Source of the DNA: Saururus chinensis
Lineage: Eukaryota > Streptophyta > Magnoliopsida > Piperales > Saururaceae
Length of the DNA: 64,000 nucleotides
Reading direction: 5' to 3'
Assembly: GCA_035235625.1 (NCBI GenBank)
Contig: CP141149.1
Coordinates: 31,489,753 to 31,553,752 of the forward strand
In this document: positions 13,437-25,210 of the stretch, piece after piece
Position numbering within the stretch: the first letter of the stretch is position 1
Layout of the letters: every line of letters begins with the position of its first letter
Position numbers and translations under genes: made by a program
Notes under the pieces: generated by a model
What the model was told of the DNA's origin: nothing
Database searches by the model: none
Seen by the model: the letters and a program-made list of their open reading frames with translations, nothing else

Positions 13437-15446
13437 TGTAACAACCCATCTTCTGGTTATGCTTAACCTGGGGGGGTTAAGGGTAATTTGGTAATTTTAT
13501 ATTATGGTTACGGGGTTTCATTAGGTGAAATCCCTATATCTGGGTAGAGCTCGAAGTAACGAACACAACGCACCCAAGAACACTCAAAACGGAGGTCGGG
13601 AAAGAAAGTTATGACATCGGGAAGCGTGCTATATGGGCGGGACCCACTTTAAAAGTATGAGATAACCTACCCATGTGGGGTCTACTTTTGAAGGGCTCGT
13701 CGATACGAGTCCATCGGTACTAAGATCGTGCAATCCCGACTTCGGGATAAAAAGTTATCGCATTTTGAAGTTGGAATTGTATTTTAAAGAAATAATAATA
13801 AAATATTCAGAAAAAGACAAAAAAGATGACGTCATCCAACCGAGTTGAGCCAAGCCGGAGCCGAGCCGCAGGTCGCACAGCGCCGCCCAATCGCTGCCGT
13901 TTGCGCGACACAGGTCCCACGTGAATGCGTGGCAAACGCGTGCGTCGCGAGTCAGACGTGCGGTGCGGCAGCGCTCGCCGCGCCCGCCGTGACGCCCGCG
14001 TCATGTGCGCAGACCTCCTTTTTGGTCCACTCATCGTGTGACATGTGGCACGCATCTGTGCGCGCGTATTCCCTTTCTTCTGTCCACTCGCACGCCAATC
14101 TCTTATAAATAGTTCATTCCATTCAGTTTTCAGGAGTTTCTGGAGTCATTCTGCGTCCGTTTTCTTCCGTTCAAAATGCGTTCCTAGTTAAATCGAGGGT
14201 GTTCTACACAATGGAAGCATCAATTCTTGGAATTAGCAACCCTATATAGGGGAAATGTCCCGGGCCAAGGGGAGGTTATGTCCGTCGCCTACGGGCGCGA
14301 AAAGGGTAAAATATCTTCGGGTAAGGGGAAATTCTCCCACGTTTTCTCATTTTTCGTTCTTACTCATTTTAAGTCCGATTAGAATCATTCAAGAGGCCTT
14401 CCTAGCTAATTCGAGGGTGAGCAACGTAATGGAAGCATCCACTCCTCGAATTATCAATGTTATGTAAGAGAAACATCCCAAGGGTAAGGGGAGGTTTTGC
14501 CCATTGCCTACGGGCACGGGAAGGGAAAAGTGTCTTTGGACAAGGGGAGGTTCTGTCCGCTGCCTATGGGCATTGTGAGGGTAAAGTGTCTCCGGGTAAG
14601 GGGAGGTTCTATTTTTCGTCTACGGACGCAAGAAGGGTAAAGTATTCCAAAGTTACAGGAGGTTCTGGCCGCAGTCTCTGGATCAGAAAGGGTAGACGCT
14701 CTAAGGAAACGAGCAACCCCGAACATCGCCACTTTCGGAATTAGAGGGGAGTATGCTTTCTTGACCTTCTAGTTTAATATGCTTTATATGACTGCACATC
14801 TTGATTTATTCTGTTGTGATCTAAAATGCTCTCTGCTATGACGTGACATACTCTGATCTGATATGACCAGTATGGTCGGATAAAATATGATATGATCTGA
14901 TATGATCCAACAGGTTCTGTAGTGTGTTCTGCTCCGCTCTATGATAGAGTGGGATGTGTGTTTTGTTAGTATTCTTCTCACCTTTGTGAGATGTGTGTTT
15001 TCTGATTTATTAGCTTTCATTTAACTCCGATGACTGATAAGATTTCCGTTGGATTCCGAATGAATCATTCAGATATAACGTATATGTATTTTATCGTATA
15101 TGATTTTTTAATGTTTGGTAAATGTATTAGCCATTAGGCAGAACTACATTCGGATCCGATCGTATTGGAATAACGTCAGAGATGGTATCCAATATGTACG
15201 TAGGCAACCAACAATAAAATAACATTGACCCGATCCAAATTAGTTATAAAATTAGGTTTATTTTGATCTACGCACAATGGAACGTTAAAGCTCCGTAGTG
15301 CGTAGATGAACGTTACGACTTTCGCACTCAGAGTCTGCAGCTCCTGGTCAATTGGTTTTAATTTTTTCGCTAATTTTCGACACTCCGATTGTGTTTTCCG
15401 ATCTAACCCCCGGTCCGGGTCAGGTGGTGCGGGTCAGGGTGTTACA
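13437..15446 (+). mobile_element. Solo LTR (inner), 2010 bp, nested in the outer solo LTR
   Basis: It begins TGTAACAACCC and ends GGGTCAGGGTGTTACA, with perfect 5-bp target duplications GTATT at 13432-13436 and 15447-15451. Its 5' half is clearly homologous to the outer LTR. The segment with AACGGAGGTCGGGA, TATGGGCGGGACCCACTTT and ATACGAGTCCATCGGTAC at 13560-13720 matches 11550-11680. It contains the same minisatellite at 14268-14670. It has no coding domains. This insertion is younger than the outer LTR because it splits it. Confidence 0.88.
14268..14670 (+). repeat. Minisatellite, about 56-bp period, in the inner LTR
   Basis: Units start near 14268, 14323, 14486, 14542, 14598 and 14653, separated in the middle by about 110 bases of unique sequence. 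The core is AAGGGGAGGTTNTGTCCG, then GCCTACGGGC, then AGGGTAAAGTGTCT. The ORFs reading through it on both strands are artefacts of the repeat. Confidence 0.82.
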
Positions 15447-16091
15447 GTATTATGGAGAGACTCTCTACTCTCTAGATCTCGGCGCCCCATGAGCACGGGT
15501 GACTCTTCTATCCACAAACATGAAATATTTTGAGATGATCTGTAGAGGAGTAATAGGTCGCTGCTTTGTACCCGTAGCAAATTTTTATTAATATATATGT
15601 GTAGGACATTTGTAGCGAGCCATGAGAGCTTGCAAACCCTAGTAGCATCTTCAATATATATGAAGAAGCTCTAGGAGTGGTTTTGGGAGAGAAGCACACC
15701 CTGTTTTAATGAAAAATATTATATATGATATGTGCTATGAAACTACCATTTGTTTATTCATGCATGATCATATAAACTCCCCTATTGAGTATTTTAAAAT
15801 ACTCACCACCCCCCAAACTTTACAGGACGCAATGAAGCTTATTGTGCGGGTAGACAGGCCTACTCTGAGTTTTATTGATGCTATTTTAAGGACTTCAACC
15901 ACACGGAAATGAGTAAGAACTCTCTTTATTATTTTTCTCTTGTATGTTTGTACATGGACTGTGGTTCATGGGGATATTTTTATTTTAATATCACATATGG
16001 TGAGCGGCTCCAGTCGCGGGCCTGGTAAACTCTGATATTTTTTTGAAAAGAAATTTTATATGCTTCCAAAATCCTGGGGTGTGACATATAG

Positions 16092-18060
16092 TGTCCTAAT
16101 AACTAAGGGGAAGTACCTTAATTCTCAAGGTTTAAGGCAGCATATCACACGTATCTATAACACAGTGCATCAATCTACTATGGTAGTATATATGTAACTC
16201 GCATGATGCATTGAAGTTATTTACATTTCAGTGCTTGAATTTGTCTAGCCCTAGCCTTGTAAATAAGTGCACAGACCTCCGTTTATTATTAATAAACTTG
16301 TGTAATTTCATGTTATTTATGTTGCTTACTCTAATATATTCTTTTATTATTGATGCGTTCATTTATAATGATAACTTGAGATTAATGAAGATTAATCAAA
16401 AGATATTGGTTGTCGTTGGATTGTGGGGAGAACACCTAATCAAGATAAAGACTAAACTACCTTCAATGGGGTTTGAGACCGGTTCACAGAGTGAACAATG
16501 ACCTGACATATAAACTTGCATAAGTTAATGAATCTAATGTAGTTATGGAAGTTTACCCTAATCTCATGGGTACTAGTAGAGTTTGAGATATTTTTTTAGT
16601 CATATCTCAGTAGATGAGCTATTTATTGGGCCGATTCATAATGTGATGAGAACCCAAATGGTTGAGTGAATATTTGACTAAATAAAAATAATTGAGTTTA
16701 AGTTTCGAATGTTTAGGGAAATCAGTGGTCATAAAGACATTAGGCTTCTATGAGATACATTATTAATGTATTTGAATATATTTTCCTATAGTTGGGAGGA
16801 TAGAGATTGTGATACTTGTACACTTTCTTCACTGCCACAATGGTTTTAGTATTGACCAACAAGGTCTTTACGGCAGGTGTCCTATAGGTCTTCACAGGTT
16901 CATATAGTGTGTACGAAAAGCAGTGTTGCATGAGCATTATAGAATGTTTGTGTTTTTTGCCAATATGTGTCCATAAGCACAATTGAGATCTACTTCTCCA
17001 GATTCATGGTAAGTTATTGAGAGCCTTAGAGATTTGGGTCAAACTGTTGTTAAACAGTCTACTCCAATGTTGGAGTAAGTATTTAGAGATTTCTATGAGA
17101 GTCATCTATGAGTGAACACATATGTATATTATGTTAAACCTAGAGTTAAATTAGAACAACGAAGGGCAATGAGTATCATGCTTCATTTTAGTTGGCATAT
17201 GATGCATATGTCCAATAGATTAGACATGGTTATTCATTATTGAACAAGGGATGTGAGATAATTAATGATATTAATTTCTATTGATTTTTATTAGTACAAG
17301 TTGAACAATTAAAGACTTGTATAAAATATAGGTTGATTAAAAATACTTAAGCATTATATGTTTGATGCAATACTTCTTGAAATATTCTAGTTTTTAGATA
17401 GAACTATGTTTAGATCTGATCTTGTTGGAAATATTAAAGATATTATCTAATGAGTACGTAGGCAATTAACATCGAGTGATGTTAGCCCGATCAAAAAAGT
17501 ATTAATAAAGCCTTTTGTTATTTTGGAAATTATTCCCTTGAGGGTAGAGAGGTTCCGTTGTTGTTGTTTAGTTTAGTTGGTTGCAAATTCTTTAGGCAAG
17601 AACAAATGAAACCAGGATAGGCGAGAATGGGATGTAATTCTTCGTTTATGCATTTCTGGTAAATAATTATATATTTAGTGTGAGAGTTAACTTAATTATT
17701 TATTTTTATACTCCATTCTGATGTCAGACTTTTACTTAGATAGATAGGTTATTTTTTATGGATTTTTGATACATGTAATAGTATGATATGATGTGATATT
17801 TGTATTTGTGAACTTTACTTATCATGATATGGATATTTAATTAAAAGAAAATTATTTAATTAATAATTTAAAAAATTTTAATTATCATTTTAGACCACTT
17901 TGAGAAATATTCCCCAAAGTGATATTCCTTTTTGCTATGTAGGCGCCAACTGGCTTTTTAAAAAAAAATTATATAATTTTATCATTTAAAAGGACAAAAT
18001 AGAGTTTAAGTTGATTTTTTCATTCTAAACATGAAATCAGTTTAAAAAAATTAACCCAAT
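16092..18060. other. AT-rich sequence right of the nested LTRs; possible older LTR relic
   Basis: No gene was recognised. About 17385-17520 resembles 15125-15240 in the inner LTR. Both contain an AGAACTA(C/T) word, then GATC(C/T)GATC, GTTGGAA or ATTGGAA, and GTACGTAGGCAA, then GCCCGATC or ACCCGATC. It is probably a remnant of another related LTR into which the outer one was inserted. The rest is featureless AT-rich DNA. Confidence 0.4.
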
Positions 18061-18419
18061 TTTGTCTTTTAAAAGGTAAGTGATTTTGTCATTTTAATGG
18101 ACGAAATGCTCCCAACCCATCCCCTTCACAGACTCCTCCCTTTGCACCTGCTTATCCAACCTCAGACAAACTCCTTCTCTACAGCCAAAGACCTCTCCCA
18201 CCCGACAACACTGACCTTGCCACCCCATGGGAGAGTTAGCCTAGAGGCGTCCTCCACGGCTTCAACCTCGCTGGCTTATGGCCTGGCTGCTTAAGTGTCC
18301 ATTTCAGGAATTTTAAGTTGCTTGCCATGGTTTCTCCACTGCTCGGATCTATGGTTTCTGTACACTGCTCGTCTTTCTCTTCACTGGCATAAATTTTACC
18401 TTAGGTGGGTGCATGCTGA

Positions 18420-19385
18420 CAATTACGATGGCTCGCTTCGGTGCAATTTGCAAGTCGTGGAGATCCCTCATGTTGCAGCACAACTGGTTCGGCTTGCCTG
18501 TCCGGACCATCAGGGAATCGTCCCTCCCGAGGCTCATGCTAGACAAGGAGAACAACTCTGACATGAGAGGAATTTTTGACTTGGCCTTGGGCCACGTCTT
18601 TGAAATCCACCTGCCTGAAGCCCACGAAAGGCGTTGCTATGGATCCACCTCTTGAACCCGCTGTCCGGGGAGCAGGTCCGGCTACCCGCCCTGTCGGCGT
18701 CCGGGGACTTCATTGAGAAGGAGATGCTGACCTACAGCCTGAACAACGGCTCTAGAAGCTACCTTGTGGCAGCATCATCTGAGGACCGGCGCGCCTAGCC
18801 TACATCAGGCCCGGTGAGGACGACTGGACCCTCGTAGAAGAAGAAGATGATGTTCTCTTTCCACGGGACAACATCATATACTACAAAGAGCACCTCCGTC
18901 ACGAGATCGTCCGCTACGGGGAGTTTGTCCAGGGCACTTACCACACCTTCAACTCCGATCCGGCCACCACGGCCACGTCCGCTCTTGTCGACTGGCTCGT
19001 CTCCATCCCAGACTGGGCCTTTCGTGTCACCCGCAACCTCTATGCCACCTCCTCCCTCCGCCTCCCGGAATGGGTCCAGGATGTGGCCCAAAGTGGATGA
19101 CTTAGCGGTCCAGCTTGTCGGATATGGTGTTGGTTTTCCGTCCCGAATATAGTCATCTAGGAGCTGAAGAAACAGGGGCAGCCTGGGCGGGATAGTGCTT
19201 CTCCGTCCTCTTCCTCCCTCGTGCTTCCCTCTCAATTCGGCGTTGTGCTTGTGATGGATGATCTGAGGGCCACATACCAAGACGAGGAAGAAGACAACTT
19301 CGAATCTCTTGACGATCCCAACAGAACTCCCATCCCGAACTCCAATGGCTTCAAACATGAAACCACCGAGGACGAGCACAGAGTG
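18420..19385 (+). pseudogene. F-box/DUF295 protein pseudogene (frameshifted)
   Basis: Fragments in several frames resemble plant F-box proteins with a DUF295 beta-propeller-like domain. In order they are FGAICKSWRS (end of the F-box) near 18433, LPRLMLDKEN, FEIHLPEAHERRCYGS, then in another frame IHLLNPLSGEQVRLP near 18645, and in a further frame [13 protein letters not shown] near 18800 and [10 protein letters not shown] late acidic segment (YQDEEEDNFESLDD, about 19275) may be the usual acidic loop. At least two frameshifts and one stop break the reading frame, and no intact F-box start is visible. Intact members act as substrate receptors of SCF ubiquitin ligases. This copy should not make a functional protein. 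The block is much more GC-rich than its surroundings. A word TTTTGTCTTTTAAAAGG occurs on both sides (near 18061 and 19696), so it may have been carried by an element. Confidence 0.72.
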
Positions 19386-20333
19386 AGGCCATAGCGCCTT
19401 ATGGAAATGGGAGGCGGAGAATTGCATAGCAGGATTTATAGCTCCTCCGGGGCGTGGTAGGCATTGAAGCGGTAGCAGATTGTGTACGGGAGTCCACCTT
19501 GTAGGTCCAACCTCTTCTTTGGTGGAGCAGGAGCTTCAGCCTCCTCCGCCAGCATGCCGGCGAGAGTGTGCTGCTTCATGCAACCTCCTTTCCAGCATGC
19601 CAGTGAGAATGTGCATGCAGCGAGAGTCCACATGCAAACGTCTATTCTGTATAGCACACCCCTATACAATTTTTCTTTAAAAAGAAATTAAGATAATTTT
19701 GTCTTTTAAAAGGATAAAATAGTTTCGTCTTTTTAAATGATAAAATTGAATTAAATTTTTTTAATTATTATTTAAATAATTTTCTCTTTAATCAAATGAT
19801 TTATTTTTCTCTTAAGAAAATTTTTTATAATTTACCGTTCATACATTTCAAAAAGACTTTTAAAAATATAAGTCATGACAAGTGCCACTACGGCCACTAA
19901 CGGCTAGAGCCCAATTGGCTTAGGCAAAGGCAGTGGCAAGTGTGGCATGAGCCAAATCTGGCCGCGCTAGCCAATGCACGTGGCCAATGTGCCGCCAATG
20001 GCCTATGTGCATAGTCATGGCCAAATTTGGCCATGATGGGCCTACATGGCCAGAGTCTGGCCGGGTCTAAAAAAAATATTAAAAAGGTAAGAAGGGAGAA
20101 GAAGTTGTCATCGCTGGAGTTTATCATCATCGCCTAAGCTGCCATTGAAGTTGTCATCGAAGGAGAAATGGGTGAGGTTCCACAAGAAGTGGGGGAAGTA
20201 GGAACAAAGTGACGAGGGAAATGTGAGGAATGAAGTCAAAAGTTTTTTTTTCACTTCGCTGTGGGACACAGAGAAAAACGAAGGTACGAATAATTTTTTC
20301 TTCTTCTAAACATACCCTTTTTTGCTTATTAAG
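19386..20333. other. Between the F-box pseudogene and the chromovirus; no gene
   Basis: The first 250 bases are GC-rich and continue the pseudogene block. Short ORFs on both strands here are unconvincing. Then comes AT-rich DNA, and then about 19880-20060, a low-complexity stretch dominated by GGCCAA/TTGGCC words. CTTAT at 20334-20338 is the left target duplication of the chromovirus. Confidence 0.45.
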
Positions 20334-20338
20334 CTTAT

Positions 20339-21164
20339 TGTTAGCCCCTCCACTTTTTCATAGACAAGGGGGCAGTTGCCCCCTATACTTGGCAGTGGAC
20401 AGCCAAGTTGGCTTGGGTGACAGACAGCCTAGGTAGCCCCTTGGGCACAGTTGGATGTTGGGAGCAGCGTTGGAGCGGTTCTGGATGAGCACTTGCCTTG
20501 CGGAGCAGGCTGAGGCAGAGTCCTTGTGTGGGTAGGACTCCTAGTGGTGTGTTGGGCGCTACAACCCCTTTGGGATGGACTCCTAGGGGCGCTAGGACAC
20601 AGGGAGGCAGTACAGCCCGACTCCTAGTACGGATAGGAGACGATGCACAGGTTTCCTCAGATGGTAGAACTCTACATGCAGCAGGGCGCTGGACTCCTAG
20701 CCGAACTCGGATTCCTCACAGGTTTCCTATATTGTGTTGGGACGCCTCATTGGGCTGGGAAGAGTTGGGACAAGGAGGGACTCTGTATTTACTTGGGTTG
20801 GGACTGTATTCCTAGTGGGACTCGGACTCGTATGGCTGAGTCTATATAAGGGGGAAGGCTGGGGCGACCATGGCATTCAGAAATCCAGAGAGAAAGAGAG
20901 AGGACGAACCAGAGAGAAGGTGCTCCCTCTCTGCCTGCGATCTAGCTGGTCAGCCCCGCCCCTTCTCCCTGCCATTGTAACCGACGAATTGAGTTATACT
21001 AGCATTGGGCGGAGCCCCTTTGCACCAGAGAAGGCTGCGTTATGGCTGATTGCTTGTTTTCCCTGCGCATACGAGAGGGAAGGACGTGAGATTGGCTGCT
21101 GGGTGTGCGAGGCAGTCAGGCCATCACAGGTGAGGACGCTAGATAAAGCTTTGCGCCTGTGACA
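20339..21164 (+). repeat. Left LTR of the chromovirus (826 bp)
   Basis: It starts TGTTAGCCCC and ends GCGCCTGTGACA. It contains a TATA box TATATAA at 20843-20849 followed by the expected transcript start region. The right LTR (30959-31814) is its counterpart. Confidence 0.95.
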
Positions 21165-21166
21165 AT

Positions 21167-21183
21167 TGGTTCCGTTGCTGGGA
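21167..21183 (+). other. Primer binding site of the chromovirus
   Basis: TGGTTCCGTTGCTGGGA lies 2 bases after the left LTR, the normal position for a minus-strand primer site. The TGG start and the GTTGC core suggest pairing with the CCA end of a tRNA. It partly resembles the Asp-type site but with several mismatches, so the tRNA is not assigned. Confidence 0.6.
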
Positions 21184-21280
21184 CATGAACGAACCAGGTA
21201 CGTTCCAGGTACACTTGTAGGGGATTTGGCAAGCACAGATCCCTGGTTTCCTTGCTGAATCGGACAGCCAAGGAACCACC

Positions 21281-23412
21281 ATGATAGGCTCCATGCTTGC
21301 ACGTTTGACAGAGGTGGAAGCAAAGCTGGAAGCCCTGAAGTTGGCCCCAGGGACACTGGCTGAGGTCCAGGCTACGCTGCGTTCTGTCTAGGAACGTATT
21401 GGAGCCTTTGACCAGCATCTCTCCTTGCTGAAGATAGGTGCTTATTCAGATGAGGCCGGAGAAGGCACTTCCACCGGAGGTGCTGCTCGAGTAGCTGCGG
21501 ACACCCTTGCTACAAAGGAGTACATGAGGGAAAAACTGCGAGATCTGAGGAATAAAACTGATGAGAAAGTGTAGGAATTGACGGACAAAATAGCCCTCCT
21601 TGAGCGTGCTGTTTTGAACTCATCGCTTGCAGGGTCAGAGGCGAAAACTAGATCGAAGGCAGGGCAGTCCATGAAGAAAACGAAGATGCCTGAACTGAAG
21701 TCCTACTCTGGTTCATGGAGTGCTAAGGACATCAAAAACTTCGTTTGGGATATGGAGCAGTTTTTCGCGATTACTCATACTGTGGACGAGGAGAAGGTTA
21801 TGGTGACGAGCTTGTATCTCTCAGGAGATGCCAAGCTTTGGTGGCGAACCAGGCTGGAAGACGACGCTGCTGTTGGGCGTCCCCCTATCCAGACCTGGGC
21901 GTTGATGAAGAAGGAACTCAGGGAACAGTTCCTCCCCACGAACACGGCGTGGGTTGCACGAGACTCTCTCAGGAAGCTGAGGCAAATGGGGACAGTCAGG
22001 GAGTATGTTAAACAATTTCAGTCCCTCCTCTTGGACATCAAACACATGACAGAGGAGGACAAGTTGTTCAACTTCCTGATCGGTCTTTAGAATTGGGCTC
22101 AGAATGAGTTGAGAAGGCAGAACGTACGAGACCTCCCTTCAACCATCATAGCGGCTAAAAGGTTGGTTGACTACAAGTCCAAACTAGCCACACAAAAACG
22201 AGACAAGGGGACCTCTTCCTCTAAGGGCGGACGTAGACGGAATGGTGGGAACGGTGAGGCACGCAGGAATGACTTTAAGGGGAAGCGCAGTGAACAGGCT
22301 GAACCCAACAAATCTAAGGGGATAGCCTGCTTCATCTGCCAAGGACCTCATCGTGCCAAGGAGTGCCCGAAGAGGGAGAAGCTGAACGCTGTGGTTGTGG
22401 AGGAAGACTCTTATTTGGAAGAGGAGGTCACTGCCCGTATGAACCCCATGCAGATTGTGAGCGCTATCCGAAAGGAGAAGGCATATCATGGCGGGCTGAT
22501 ATACATTGAGGCCGTTTTGGAAAAACAGCCAATACAAGCGCTGGTTGACACAAGTGCGTCCCATAATTTCCTTGCAGAGAAGTATGTGAAAGCTTGGGGT
22601 TTGAAGATGGAGAAGGCTCAAGCCCGGATTAAGGTAGTGAACTCAGAGGTAGCCCCTGTCCTAGGAGTTGTCCATGACTTGCCTGTGCGGATTGGTGATT
22701 GGACGGGCAGAATTAACTTCACCGTTGTTCCCTTGGATGACTTTGAGTTGATCCTTGGGCTAGACTTCATGAGATTGGCTAGGGTGTCCGTGATGCCACC
22801 ACACCTTAGGGGAATCCTCATCGGCGACGAAAGGATCCCATGCTTTGTTGCTGAGAACAAAGGCGAGACAGAGGTGCAGGTTGTGTCCGTGCTTCAGTTG
22901 AAGAAAGGCCTTGAACAGGGCCATAAGACCTACTTGGTCAAGATGGTGGAAGCTGAGAACACAGCCCTGGATGTTCCAGAGAAGGTGGAGAAGTTGTTGA
23001 GCGAGTTTGCGGACGTGATGCCACTAGAGTTGCCGCAAACCCTCCCACCTCGACGTGCTGTGGATCATGCTATTGAGTTGATTCCAGGGACTCATCCTCC
23101 AGCCAAAGCCCCTTATCGCATGGCTCCACCAGAGTTAGCAGAACTCAGGAAGCAGCTTGATGAGTTGTTGAAGGTGGGCTTCATCAGACCATCTAAGGCT
23201 CCCTTCGGAGCCCGAGCCCTATTCCAGCGAAAGCCGGACGATTCCTTACGATTATGTGTTGATTATCGAGCACTGAATCAAATCACTGTGAAGAACAAGT
23301 ATCCAGTCCCTCTTGTGGCTGACTTGTTCGACCACTTGGCGAAGGCTTCCTATTTCACCAAGCTGGATCTCAGGTCGGGTTATTGGCAGGTACTTATAGC
23401 TATGGGTGATGA
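21281..23412 (+). pseudogene. Chromovirus gag-pol, 5' part (gag, zinc knuckle, protease, start of RT)
   Basis: The frame starts at ATG 21281, the first ATG of the frame after the primer site. It is broken by TAG at 21389, 21572 and 22088, each readable as a former CAG. The gag core spans about 21680-22090 (YSGSWSAKDIKNFVWDMEQF and a SLYLSGDAKLWW motif). A CX2CX3HX4C zinc knuckle lies at 22328-22366 (CFICQGPHRAKEC). The protease motif reads DTSA at 22547 instead of the usual DT/SGA, so the active-site Gly is replaced and the enzyme is probably inactive. Reverse transcriptase begins around 23109 (PYRMAPPEL) and runs through LCVDYRALN and KLDLRSGYWQ until the nested LTR enters at 23413. Confidence 0.92.
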
Positions 23413-24224
23413 TGTAACACCCGAGATTTTTTATCCCTTTTTCTTAAAACTCATAGAAAATTTTTTTTCCATAAATCGGAGTCAAAACGATAAAATCAAA
23501 ACCTGTATAAACAGTTTATAATTTAAAACATCATACGGTTAAACATCGTATTGCCAAATCAAATATCCTCAGGCGCTACTCGAAAACACATGTACAAATA
23601 AATTGCTATGATCGTAGACTTTTAAATACAAATCACTCCCAGGCATCCCTGAGTGCAAGTCCCATAACAATCCACAGACTGATCCAAATGAAAGTCTAGA
23701 ATAAACATCTTAAAGTCTCATCTCACTCAATACAGGAGATCGTGGCACAAATAAACTCGCAGAGAGTCAAGCAGATACCTGAGTCAACGGGAATCAATCC
23801 ACCGCTGAAACGAGCGTCCATCTCCAGGAGCTCTCCGCACAACCTGCAAAACCTCCTGTACAATGGGGCTAAAAAGTAGTAGGGTGAGTATTTTTATACT
23901 CAGTAGAAAAATACCCAGTAGGGGAAATCCCAAATGGTGAACTCCATAAGTTCATAATCACATGCGTTCATGCAACTCAAACATGAAGCAGAAGCATATC
24001 AATATCATGCTCAAACTCATACAAACATACCAAATGCACCATCGTGCCAAAGACATACCAAAGGCACCAATGTGCCAAAATCATACCAAAGGCACCAACG
24101 TTCCAAAGACATACCAAGGCACCATCGTGCCAAAATCATACTATCCAATCAACTTACACAAACACCCTTATCCAGGGTCATACAAATTTACTCGTACCAC
24201 CATATGCATACTTGTACGACCTTA

Positions 24225-24545
24225 CTCGTACAATTGTATGCTTACTCATATAACTTACACATACATGTACGACCTTACTCGTACAATCAGACTCGTACGA
24301 CCTTACTCGTACAGTTTGCACAAAATCATACTTACTGTCTTACTCAAAAACTTATTCTCACAATCGTACTCATACTCTTACAGTCGTGCTCATACTCATA
24401 CACTTACAGTCCTGCTCATACACACTCTTACAGTCCTGCTCATACATACTCTTATAGTCCTGCTCATACACATACAATCGTACTCACACTTATACAGTTA
24501 TACTCATACTCATATAGTCGTACTCATACACAATCGTACACATAT
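24225..24545. repeat. Low-complexity CTTACTCGTACA / TACAGTCCTGCTCATAC repeat
   Basis: Short imperfect tandem words: CTTACTCGTACA near 24215-24320, then CTTACAGTCCTGCTCATACA near 24390-24480. The ORFs rich in His, Thr, Tyr and Ser here are repeat artefacts. Confidence 0.75.
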
Positions 24546-24780
24546 CGACGACCACTGAAGCTCATTACAACTAATAGGCTCCAGCGTCGAAAGGGAAAAG
24601 AATGTCACTGGGGCAACACCTTAACCTCCGGGGAGTGACTAGATGCCATGGACTTTTCCGAAGGTAAGGCACACCAATGCTCATGGGGCACTAGATCAAA
24701 CAGGTAAGAGTAGATCCATGATACTACTTACCTGAGCGCGCAAACATAAACACCCACACATAAGGGGTCATACAGTTGCC

Positions 24781-24920
24781 CACCATAATGGGTCTTATAG
24801 TGCCATAGAATCACCCATCATAATGGGTCTTATAGTGCCATAGAATTGCCCACCATAATGGGTCTTATAATGCCAGAGAATTGCCCACCATAATGGGTCT
24901 TATAGTGCCATTGCCGCTCT
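24781..24920. repeat. 35-bp tandem repeat, four copies
   Basis: CACCATAATGGGTCTTATAG begins copies at 24781, 24816 (one base changed), 24851 and 24886, exactly 35 bp apart. It lies inside the 5.1 kb LTR. Confidence 0.92.
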
Positions 24921-24988
24921 TGGGCAGAAAACATACAGTGCCACTTGGGCAGAAACGCATGATGCCACTCTTGGGCGGAAACATACAA

Positions 24989-25210
24989 CGCTCTCAACAG
25001 AGCATCAAACGTCTGGGCTTACACAACACACAGACCAAATCAGAAACATACGTCGCTCTCAGCAGAGCATCAGATGTCTGGGCTTCATACAGCATGCAGA
25101 CAAAGTCAGAAACGTACATCGCTCTCAACAAAGCATAAAACGTCTGGACTTATACAACACGCAGACCAAATCAGAAACAACGTCGCTCTCAGCAGAGCAT
25201 CAGACGTCTG
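24989..25210. repeat. About 65-bp tandem repeat, four copies
   Basis: CGCTCTCANCAGAGCATCA starts copies at 24989, 25054, 25120 and 25184 (spacings 65, 66 and 64). Each is followed by CGTCTGGNCTT and CAGACCAAATCAGAAAC. The last copy is truncated. Confidence 0.92.

Larger units (their letters stand above)
11390..16086 (+). mobile_element. Solo LTR (outer), interrupted by a second solo LTR
   Basis: The element begins TGTAATGACC and ends GGGGTGTGACA (TG...CA). It is flanked by perfect 5-bp direct repeats, TATAG at 11385-11389 and 16087-16091. Removing the nested insertion (2010 bp plus one 5-bp duplication) leaves about 2.68 kb. No gag, protease, reverse transcriptase or integrase sequence is present, and no second LTR copy flanks an internal region, so a solo LTR is the simplest reading. 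It has a minisatellite with a period of about 57 bp at 12201-12370 and a conserved pre-terminal TATTGAGTATTTTAAAATAC motif near 15783. Orientation is inferred from that motif and from homology to the inner LTR. It could instead be a non-coding LARD-like element. Confidence 0.8.

Noticed and set aside
18795..19427. 210-codon minus-strand ORF
   Set aside because: It is antisense to the F-box/DUF295 relic and shows no family resemblance. The sense fragments explain the sequence better.
23962..24638. 198-222 codon ORFs rich in Tyr, Ser, His and Thr
   Set aside because: They read through short tandem repeats (CTCATACTC-type words). Overlapping frames are equally open, so they are repeat artefacts.
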